Of a DNA stretch of 64,000 nucleotides, positions 37,307-46,109 are shown in pieces. The stretch comes from Daphnia carinata (Eukaryota; Arthropoda; Branchiopoda; Diplostraca; Daphniidae). Position numbers and translations under genes: made by a program. Below the pieces are notes generated by a model that made no database searches, was not told the DNA's origin, and saw only the letters and a program-made list of their open reading frames with translations. The stretch is from contig NC_081337.1 in NCBI RefSeq assembly GCF_022539665.2, positions 9,586,679-9,650,678 on the forward strand. The letters are read 5' to 3'. Numbering within the stretch: the stretch's first letter is position 1; every line of letters begins with the position of its first letter.

Positions 37307-38176
37307 TCTTCTTTTTGTCTTTATCTCTCCGCTTCTGATGGAAGCACAAAAAAAATAATAATAACAAAAAAGGAACGAGGGATATAAAGACTTTTATTTT
37401 CGATTTAGTGCTATTCCCTCCAGTGAATTGAATCACACAACGTCACTGACTTTACCCGTTTTTTTTGTGTGTCCCTTGCATACGTGGGAGTGTCCCCTCT
37501 GCATCCCTTTTCTTCCTATCTGACTTAATTTTTATCCCGCGAATAGAAACACGATAGAGTAGTGCAAGTTCGAGTGTGTCGTATTCGCCTCATTTCACTC
37601 CCCGAATCCCTTGAATATTACGCGAAAGACTCTTGGGTATCTCTTAGAACTGATCAAATTCTTCTTTTTCTCTTTCAGGAAAACTCGTTGACGCTGTGCT
37701 CTGGTTTTCTTGTAAAAAAAAAAAAAAAAGAAAAACCACTTTCGAAATGCTTATCCCCAAACTGGCCTCTAACCGTTTTTCTCCTTGGACGCCATTTTCA
37801 GTGAGCACAGCAAAATGCAATTTTATAAAATGAAGTTGAGTGGAACGAACAGCTCTTGTTATTTGCTATACTCAGCTTGGCTTTCGTTATATTCCACCAA
37901 CGACAAAATGCTTGGAATCACATCCGTACAACCCCGACTGCAGCCGTTCTCTTAGGGTAGGCGGCATCATTTTTACTTTGCCACATTCTCTTGGGTAGTT
38001 GGTTGTTGCCGGGGTAGGCACGCCATCAGCGTCGCAAAGATGTTTTTCTCCAACCCGCCAACTTGATACTGAAGAGTGACTCTGAGAGAGTGCTTATCCC
38101 TGTAGTATAGTCTTGAATAGAACGTTAGTCACTAGATCGTGATGCAAGAGTCCCATTCTTCCCCGTCTTATGTCCT

Positions 38177-38207
<31 letters not shown>
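38177..38207. repeat. Interrupted (CT)n array
   Basis: Two blocks of seven CT units joined by a TTT interruption, then GTGTC. Confidence 0.95.
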
Positions 38208-39179
38208 GTGTCTGACAATGAAAAACGTAGCAGCAGCGGTAGAAGTTCCTTCTTTTTTTTTTCCAGCTCGTTACGTCAACGGCCATACGGTGCGCACTGG
38301 GAGGCTGCTATAGCAACTTTTACCATTTTGCTTTTCACCTCGCTCTTCGTTTTGTGTGGTTAAATGTACTTGTACGTCTGCCCTCTCATTTTCCACTAAC
38401 AATGGCACTCTATTTTTCTTTATCAGCAGCTCGATATCCACTATACTCGGTGACTTCTTTTTTTGCGCCAATACCTTCATATCATGAAAAGGCTGAACGT
38501 GAACGATCGTTTAGTTGCATTTTACCCACCGACTCCGTTTCCTCGAAAGCTTCGTACAATGTTGGATGTTGGAGTTTGTCCTGTCAAAGCTACTGTCGAG
38601 CCCTTCTTCTTCTTCACCGCCCAGACGTAATCATATCCCATCAAGGAAAGTCTTAGAAGAAGTGAGACGGCTGAAGGAAACGACTGAAAAGACGCCAGCA
38701 GGAGAGTGGGTGTCTGATATAAAAGATCCATAACAGTACAGTGGGTAACCGTCTCATCCAACTATTGACTTAGCTCCTCTTTCTAATTCATTGTCCTTGT
38801 CGTTCTAGCCTTCTTCCAGGCCCTCCCTCTTGACTCTCTCGCTTTGACTCTACAATGCCCTAGTTTCCGCTAGTGTTGTTGTTTGATGAAGACTCTGATC
38901 CCCCCCCCCTTTCTCGGCCGTTAGCTTATGCCAATAAGCACATAACGAAACAGAACAGCAGAGTCGTCAACCGTAGCCTACACCCGATCCTCCCCCCTCT
39001 TCTGCCAAAGTCTGCGTCAACTGCCTGCCTCTATTGCTATATAGCACGTCTTACAGGAGCTTGTGCGGATGGTGTTACTGCCTCCGTGCTACCCCTCCCC
39101 TGTCTGTGCCACTCGAGTAGGTCAATCTCTTGATTGTATATATTGGAGCCGTGTGTGATTGTATAAGTATCTATCGCTC

Positions 39180-39182
<3 letters not shown>

Positions 39183-39256
<74 letters not shown>

Positions 39257-39260
39257 GTCT
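39183..39260. repeat. Long compound (CT)n array
   Basis: (CT)19, a five-C interruption, (CT)14 and then (CTGT)2. It is the longest dinucleotide array in the window, pure pyrimidine for about 70 bases on the plus strand. Confidence 0.95.
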
Positions 39261-39567
39261 TATCCATCGCCTTCGGTGTGATTATATAAGGGGAAAAAAG
39301 GGAGGGGAATGGGGAATCAGCCGACCGTGAGCGAAAGTCTTGTGTGTCAGCACACGGGCAGCTGGAGCGTAAATAGCTCTCAAATAGTCTTTTGATGTCG
39401 CCTGCCAAAGTCGTCGAAGAAAACGGAGAGAGCCGCTTGTGGGGCATCGCGGTGGCGAATGCCACGAAGAGAGAAAGTTCGAAGGTTTTAAACGAACTTT
39501 ATCAAACCAGTTTTGTGTTAGCATTATGAATTGGATATTGAATCAGCTTTGATGCCTTTTCGTTCAG

Positions 39568-39799
39568 GCATTTGGTCCTCTTGGCTGTGAATGTGTTTCT
39601 CCTTCTCTGGAAGCCTGTCTCGGCCGTATACTTATATTACCTATCGTTCATTCAAGCCAATCACTTGTGGCCGTGGCCATCACTTTTATGTTTTCTGATG
39701 GACGATCGTCTCTCAAGCCAAAGTGCTTGGGGTTTCCGAAAGAGAACAATTGCGACGCTCGCAGAAAATAATAAATGGAACAGAAAAAAGGGAGAATAA
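39568..39799 (+). other. Acceptor-linked double open frame (possible exon)
   Basis: A CTTTTCGTTCAG acceptor-like site ends at 39567. Two frames stay open after it for about 67-76 codons: one begins AFGPLGCECVSPSLEA, the other HLVLLAVNVFLLLWKP and is hydrophobic. Only one could be real and neither is recognised. It lies about 330 bases upstream of the two-exon model at 40121. Confidence 0.13.
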
Positions 39800-39895
39800 G
39801 AGCATCCATCATCGCCTTTGATGGTCGAGCTTGTCAGGAGGTTTTTTTTTTCTTTTTTGTGGCTTCGTTTTCTTTTTCTTATTTCCTCTTTGCAG

Positions 39896-40006
39896 TTAAA
39901 TATATATATTCTTCGGTCACGCGGACTGGATAACCGTATGTTGCAAAAGATTGCGGTACAACGCTTGAAGATTTATCTGTTGATTGAAAACAAATTTACC
40001 TTTTGA
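39896..40006 (+). other. Acceptor-linked 36-codon open frame (possible exon)
   Basis: A strong pyrimidine tract ends CCTCTTTGCAG at 39895. The frame after it is open for 36 codons to TGA at 40006 and contains RGLDNRMLQKIAVQRLKIYL, which would form an amphipathic helix. A GTATGT donor-like site occurs at 39935. It could be an upstream exon of the 40121 model. Confidence 0.17.
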
Positions 40007-40120
40007 TCTCCAAAACATTATAGACACCTCGAGAATAGATGAAAGAAAACACTATTGGCAGAACAAAAGATGGATTTTATTCTACGTTTAAAATGAATAA
40101 TTTATTAAAGAGATGTTTCC

Positions 40121-40387
40121 ATGGTGATACATGTACAACATTTAAAGAAAAACAATGTGGCTCACGATATTATTGCCTTGTGGACTTGGAAGGAACCAAT
40201 CAATGAACTGGACCCACTGACCGAGCAAGTTGATAAAAAGAAGCAAGTAACCGGAAGGAAAAGTAAGTTTTGATCTGTATGCGAGGTTTTTCTTTTATTT
40301 TACTTGTGTTTATCTTGTAGAGGTTCGCCTCGTTTCCCCTTTTTTCTTTTTGCTGCCACAGGAGACAAACCACAACAAAACGAATGA
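40121..40387 (+). CDS. Two-exon small-protein model, or 3' end of a longer gene
   Basis: Exon 1 is taken as 40121-40262 (ATG start, 47 codons plus one base). It ends at GTAAGT (40263), an ideal donor. A 99-base intron with a strong pyrimidine tract ends GCTGCCACAG at 40361. Exon 2 (40362-40387) adds eight codons and TGA. The joined product is 55 residues, hydrophilic, with HDIIALWTWKEPINELDPL in the middle and a basic C terminus (VTGRKRDKPQQNE). An alternative acceptor TATCTTGTAG at 40320 gives a 58-base intron and a different, Phe-rich end. A poly-A signal candidate AATAAA lies at 40670-40675. The ATG context is weak (T at -3), so this may be the last exons of a larger gene. No family recognised. 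Donor, acceptor, intron size and composition agree, which makes it the best gene candidate here, but each signal alone could be chance. Confidence 0.28.
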
Positions 40388-40669
40388 AGCTTACGATCGT
40401 AATTTTTCGTTCGTCTTTCTTTTTACCTTGTTCTCGTCTATTTTTAAAATATCCTTTTAGTTGAAAGAGTCGCTTAGCTCAATAACAAAGGGCTTTATTG
40501 ATGCCTTCTTCTCGAATGGGATTCGTCGACAGAGTCCACAGAGATAAGGAGGAATTACCTTCCGACTCCTAGTTTATGCCATATTTTGTTTTCTTGTTTT
40601 CGTCCATGTCTTTATGAAAGTTCGTAACTGTTTACTGATTTTACAGGAGATGTTAGAAAAAGAAGCTTC

Positions 40670-40675
40670 AATAAA
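40670..40675 (+). promoter_or_regulatory. Candidate poly-A signal AATAAA
   Basis: AATAAA lies about 280 bases after the stop of the 40121 gene model and just before the tandem repeat array. The hexamer is frequent in AT-rich DNA, so the link is only positional. Confidence 0.2.
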
Positions 40676-40691
40676 TTCAGAAAAATAAAAA

Positions 40692-41547
40692 CGCCTTGAT
40701 TCCATTTTAATAAAAAACTACATAACATAATGAAAAACTAATGTTTTATCCCGAATCACATGCTCAATTTTAATTTTGAGACAATTAGTTTCATTAAAAT
40801 TCACGTGAAAATTCTATTCCCCAAATATTGGGTTTTAAAAATAAGCCCGACAAAATAAGCCCGACGATATAAGCCCGACTTTTTCAAGAAAATATATTTT
40901 GTTTGTTTTGTTCTAAATTTAGCAATAAAATCATAAGTTTTAGATTTTTATTAAACGGACATCACAAAAGTGAGCGTTTTTGCAAGCAGGGCTCATAATT
41001 TTTCGAGTTATCTGAGCTTGAAAACCAATTTCGCTATACCCACGATCATTAAATTTTATTCAAAAATAGCAGGACTAACGGAAGCACTAATATGTCAGTG
41101 GAAATCCGTGTTCAATTTTGAATGTAATCTGTCATTGAGGAAGGCTAATATAGGTAAAAAAAAAACGGCTTGAAGCGCTAAGACGTTGGAACCAGATTGG
41201 AGCGCTAACACGTTCCAGCGCTAGTGATCCAATATAATTATTTAAAATATAAAAAAGACGACTGGTTTCTCGAAATAAAAAATCAGCTATTCGAAATCAG
41301 CATTCCATTTTGAGTATTTCGTGCAATTTTTAGCACATTCGAAGAGATTTCGTTTTTTGCCAATTTTCTCAAAAATGAGAAGGCTATAGCCTTCTCACTT
41401 TTGCGATTTTTGGTCAAATCCTGACATGTGCTAAAAACACTTGATTCCTACTCAAAATTGCGTGAGGATCACGAAAATGAGTTTCATTTTTACGTGGGGC
41501 TTGTAGTTTTTGAGTTTTTTTCAAATTCAATGCGACTTTGCTAAAAA
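40692..41547. repeat. Tandem repeat unit 1 (856 bp)
   Basis: First complete copy. aagcccgac motifs at 40843, 40857 and 40871; agcgct at 41174, 41201 and 41217; palindrome at 41376-41397. The left edge is estimated from where similarity to the end of unit 1 stops. Confidence 0.9.
41376..41397. repeat. 22-bp perfect palindrome in unit 1
   Basis: The core gagaaggctatagccttctc is extended by one T:A pair on each side. It has no loop, so it favours a protein-dimer site or cruciform over an RNA hairpin. Confidence 0.95.
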
Positions 41548-42399
41548 CGCTTTGATTCCATTTTGATCAAAAACTACGTACTGTAGGGAAAAACTAATGT
41601 TTTTATCCTGAATCACACGCTCAATTTTAGTTTTAAGACATGTAGTTTCATCTAATTTTAGGTCAAAATTCTATTCCCTAAAAATAGCGTTTTAAAAATA
41701 AGCCCGACGAAATATAGACTATAAGCCCGACAAAATATATAAGCCCGACTTTTTCAAAAATGTATTTTTTGTTTATTTTGTTCTAACTAAAGCAATAAAA
41801 TCATACGTTTTAGATTTCTATCAAACAGGCATACACAAAAGTGAGCTTTTTTAAAGCGGGGCTCATAATTTTTGAGTTATCTGAGTTTGAATACCAATTG
41901 GGCTATACCCACGATAATTAAGTTTTATTCAAAAATAACAGAACTAACAGAAGCACTGATATGTCAGTAGAAACCAGTGATAATCTGTTATTGAAGAAGG
42001 CTAATAGAGGTTAAAAAAACGGATTGAAGCGCTAAGGCGTTGGAACTAGGTCGGAGCGCTAGCACGTTCCAGCGCTAGTGATCCTATATAATTATTTAAA
42101 ATATAAAAAAAAGACTGGTTTCACGAAATAAAAAATCTGTTATTCGAAATCAACATTCTATTTCGAGTATTTCGTACAATTTTGAGCACATTCGAAGAGC
42201 TTTTGTTTTTTGCCGATTTTCCCAAAAATGAGAAGGCTATAGCCTTCTCACTTTTGCGATTTTTGATCAAATCCTGATATGTGCTAAAAACACTTGATTC
42301 CTACTCAAAATTGCGCGAGGATCACGAAAATGCGTTTCATTTTTACGTGGGGCTTGTAGTTTTTGAATTTTTTCAAATTCAATGTGATTTTGCCAAAAA
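41548..42399. repeat. Tandem repeat unit 2 (852 bp)
   Basis: Second complete copy. aagcccgac motifs at 41700, 41723 and 41741 with altered spacing; agcgct at 42028, 42055 and 42071; palindrome at 42229-42250. Confidence 0.9.
42229..42250. repeat. 22-bp perfect palindrome in unit 2
   Basis: Identical to the unit 1 palindrome, 853 bases away, inside a block of about 40 bases with no difference between units. Confidence 0.95.
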
Positions 42400-42665
42400 C
42401 GCTTTGATTCCAATTAAATAAAAAACTACATAACGTAAGGAAAAACTAATGTTTTATCCGGAATCACATGCTCAATTTTAGTTTTAATGTATTTAGTTTC
42501 ATCAAAATTCACGGGAAAATTCTATTCCCTAAAAATCGCGTTTTAAAAATAAGCCCGACAAAATAAGCCCGACTATTCGAGGAAAACGTCTTTTTGTATT
42601 TTAAATTGTAAGTAAAGCAATAAAACTATGGGCTTTAGATTTCCTATTAAATGAGGATCAGGAAA
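42400..42665. repeat. Partial third tandem repeat unit
   Basis: Matches the start of units 1 and 2 through two aagcccgac motifs (42551, 42565) and the following AT-rich part, then loses similarity at about 42655-42680. The exact end is uncertain. Confidence 0.8.
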
Positions 42666-42867
42666 ATTGACTTCCCTTCCACGTAAGTCGTATATTTTTT
42701 TTAAATTAATTGAACGCAAAAGTAGTTTTTTAGCCAAGACCATAAGCTTTCATATGTTTTCGATTTTACGAAGCGGGATGGATTGATTCAAAAGGTATGT
42801 TATGCCAGAAGGATTCGCATCCTTTCGTATTCCTGTACATGGTTCGTTTTATTGGGTTTTCGCTTAC

Positions 42868-43101
42868 CTTGTATACAGGTACCCGAATGGTTCCTTTATA
42901 CGTAGATTTGACGGGTCTTTTCAACCTTTTGCATTCCTTCCTTTGATCCGATTTGCCTCTATCTCCGACTGTCTCCGTCTTTGATTTGCTTACCTGTCGC
43001 TTACTGCTTTTGAAACAATCCATTTGCCAAAACAAAAAACATTTTTTGCCTTGCAAAGACTTCGTGGCGTAAACCCCCCCCCCCCCCCCCATGTCATACA
43101 T
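42868..43101 (-). other. Minus-strand open frame ending at a strong donor (possible exon, weak)
   Basis: Reading the minus strand from an ATG at 43101, the frame runs through the C17 tract (as Gly codons), then a Lys/Arg-rich stretch, to VPVYK, where AAG is followed by GTAAGCG (donor at 42867). The exon would end in phase 0. Two more GTAAGC donors lie upstream on the same strand near 42988-43008. The start inside a poly-G run is unconvincing. No family recognised. Confidence 0.15.
43074..43090. repeat. C17 homopolymer
   Basis: Seventeen consecutive C. Read directly. Confidence 0.95.
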
Positions 43102-43722
43102 ATCTGGAAAAATTTCTTCGTTTTTCCTCTAGTCTATTGCGAGGTCGTATATAACTATGTGATGGGCCAACTGACTTGAAAACCTTCCCAAGGTGGTAGT
43201 TCTGATACATACCCCTGTAATCATGGATGGGAATAGTGCCTACTTTAACTCTATACACGTCGTCGCCGTCGTCGTCTATATATAAATATAAATACCTCTA
43301 TAATTTCTTTTTCCCATTTGCCCGTCTCCCATTCACTCTTCTTTCTTAGTTTCTCTCTGTTTTCAATTCGGCAATGATACCGTTTTGGTGCCCGAGTGCC
43401 GAGACTTTCTTGACAGACTGATTTACGAGCGGGAAACCGCGTCGCGCGCACCGGCAAACGAAAAAAAAAAAAGGGAGCCTCGACCTAATCGTTCGGCTAG
43501 ACGTCGTCGACCGATGTGCTTACATCAACTACTTCACCAGGTGTCTAGAGAAAAAAAAAGAGGAACAAAAACAAAACAAAAAACAAAAACAAACGAAAAA
43601 CCAAACAATTTTACCCTCAACTGCTTTTCGTTAAATTTTTTTTCTTTCCTTCTCTCTCTTTCACTCCGGTCCTTTTTTCTTGCCCGCCTCCTCCTTCAAT
43701 TATCTCAAAGCAATTTAAGCGG

Positions 43723-44184
43723 CTACAAAAGTCTATTATAGACAGGACAGGCATATATTTTATTTTGTCTCGTGTGGAAGAGGATATGTACAACATGAAG
43801 AATGACTTGGTGTCTATGTGGAAATGCCCCCTTTTTTCTCCCGATGTGATGAAATGGGCCGTCTTTCTTCGCAATAATTCCTAAAAGCCTAGGCCGCATT
43901 AATTTAACCGGATGTGACGTACAAACCGGCTTATTGGCGAGCGGAGGGACGGTGTAGGGGCCAGTTGACATTGGCGGCCGCAGCTTGATAGGGATCCGAT
44001 TCGGCGCTTTATATGAGTCGAGAGTATTGATCACTAGCAAAACGGAGTATCTTAACACAAGTCGTTTCTCAATACGTATGTATCGCTTTTTGGCTCTTTC
44101 CGCTATTGGCGCGACTTCAATAGATGCTTGCTTCTGATTTAGGACGACGTGATTTTTCTTTGACGACAACGACGAATGCTGCAA
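43723..44184 (-). other. Long minus-strand open frame without ATG start
   Basis: A frame of about 153 codons (about 170 from the preceding stop) is open and not simple-repeat derived. It is rich in Pro, Lys and Arg, with the segment APNRIPIKLRPPMSTGPYTV about midway. The nearest upstream starts are non-ATG; the first ATG in the frame is internal. A frame of this length is borderline for chance. No family recognised and no clear splice sites. Confidence 0.12.
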
Positions 44185-45228
44185 TGGTTTCTTTGATCTC
44201 GAAGCTGCTTTTCCTATTTGTGAGCTTGGAAAGGGAAAGAGCTACACATGTGATATGCCCTCTGCGGCCTCCAAGTTATGACTATCAACGATGTGTTTGA
44301 CTTTCTGCTTTTCCCTGATTCCCATTTTCTTTTGCTACCCTTTCTCTCTCATGCGTACGTGAGCAAACGTGTGTAGAGCTACTGGTCTCTCTCTCTTCTA
44401 TGTTTGTTCGCTAGTTGGCTGCACATTCTACCGTAGGCTCCGAATGGATGATTGACATATCGAAATGGGTTTACAATATAGAAAAATAAGAATACAATGC
44501 CAGAAAAATAGAGGCATGAACACTTTGCTCGAATTGTGGCACACAGTCAAGTAGATATAGTACGTGGACGCAGTATAAAGAGGTATTAGGTCGGGGTCGA
44601 TGCCATACACCCGATGAAAGGGATAACGTGTTCCAATGACAGCAAGAGGCTGACAGGGCAGCCGACCGAAAGAAAGAGACTTAGATTGACTGACGCCGTG
44701 CTACTCGTTTGGAGCTCCGCCGTATTGATTGCGGTCGAGGAATTGAGTTATCGACCTACTTTGATGTGCAAATTGCTGCAGTCAGCAGGAACGCTGGTAG
44801 GAACGAGAAAAGGACTCCGAATGGGTCGGTGCACTCGAGATCGAGGTGCTATGCATAATAAGAGGACGGAATAAAAAAAAATAAATAAATAAGAGAGGGA
44901 CGAACAAGAGGTGAATGCGGGTTGTTTGACGGGGCAAGTAGGGCCTGTCGTTACCGTGGATATGAGAAAAAAGAGAACAACGATAAGAGAAAAAAGAAAA
45001 TAAAGACCCAAAAAGGAACGTAGAAGAGCTAGCCAATTTCAAAGTGATGCAACTTGCTATGCGATTTGGAGCGGTAAACAGGATCGCCATAAATATGTAT
45101 GTGTTCCAGCAGAGCGAGAAAGAGTGTCCCTGCATGTTGGGGTAGGATGGAAAGGGGGAATCAACCAACTGTTTGGTAGGGTAGGTAATGGCAGCTAGTA
45201 AAGTCTATTTTTCTTAGTCTTCTTTCCC

Positions 45229-45245
45229 TTTTTTTTTTTTTTTTT
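45229..45245. repeat. T17 homopolymer
   Basis: Seventeen consecutive T. Read directly. Confidence 0.9.
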
Positions 45246-46092
45246 CTTTACCTTTCTTCCTGCTGACTCGTTTGTTAATAGCAAGCTGTGAAATGTGCAT
45301 CTTTTTTTCCCCTCCTTTTTCTTTCCCATCGCCTCTTTGTGGACTTGTAGCAGCCGGCATCGATGCAATTCTTTCGGGTCCACCTATTCCGAACAGCCCC
45401 CAATCCTTACCGACGACCCATTCCCAAGAAATAAAAATAAGATCATAAAACCATGGGACTGCCTATCATCAAACACGAGCCTTTAGGTGATGGCGCGAGT
45501 GGACTGGACTGAAAATGGAATTATCAATGAGGCCCCATGACTTTTTTTTTTTCCTTCTTTAACGGCAATCATATATTATATACCGCTTTTTTTTTTGTTC
45601 GCCCTCCTTCTCATTCACTCGTTGCCGGGCAGCCGACACGTCCGAACGGGGAACGAGTTCATTTACGACCGTTTCCTCATCATCTTTGCGAATGAAAGCC
45701 TTACTTAAGGACCTGTGAGTGCCAGCGGATTAAATTGCAGGATACGGACGGCACCTCCGGCTCTCATCTAGTCTCCTTTTGTCGCGCGGTGCCTTCTTCT
45801 TCTTGATTTCTTTTTATTCTTTTCTTTTAATGCAGCGCCATAAAAAGAGGCCAGACTTCCTGCCCTAACGCATCAAGAGTGCTGTAACGGCGATTTGCGA
45901 GAGATCGTAGAAGGGAATTAAGAAGCTCGTACGAAGACGTGAAGCAGGGCATAGCGATTAGCCCAGCTACCGAATGCGTAACAATGACCGTGCAACTAAT
46001 TCAACAACAACAACCAAAGAAAAGTGCGTTACACGGGTAACCCCCCAAAACGCTGACGTCTGTTTGATTGGAACAAGAAAGGAGAAAAAAGG

Positions 46093-46109
46093 AAAAAAAA
46101 AAAAAAAAA
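46093..46109. repeat. A17 homopolymer
   Basis: Seventeen consecutive A. Read directly. Confidence 0.9.

Larger units (their letters stand above)
37311..39530. other. Non-coding interval with CT arrays
   Basis: No recognised gene. It includes A16 (37714-37729), an interrupted CT array (38177-38207) and the long compound CT array (39183-39260). Minus-strand frames through the CT array encode Arg-Glu repeats and are artefacts. Confidence 0.6.
40690..42665. repeat. AT-rich tandem repeat array, unit about 853 bp, about 2.3 copies
   Basis: The phrase cgcttgattcc (with small changes) recurs at 40692, 41548 and 42400, giving unit lengths of 856 and 852. The units align along their whole length by eye, with small indels and perhaps 85-90 percent identity. 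The first two copies are complete and directly joined head to tail; the third diverges after about 265 bases. The block is visibly more AT-rich than its flanks. No frame is conserved between copies, so it is not protein coding. Each unit carries three or fewer aagcccgac motifs, three agcgct motifs and a 22-bp palindrome. Candidates are a satellite-type repeat or a tandemly duplicated non-autonomous transposon; no transposase or terminal inverted repeat was seen. Confidence 0.93.

Noticed and set aside
39037-39465. 142-codon minus-strand frame with an Arg-Glu repeat
   Set aside because: The repeat is simply the CT array read on the other strand.
40970-41173. 67-codon open frame inside tandem repeat unit 1
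   Set aside because: The frame is not preserved in unit 2, so the repeat is not protein coding.
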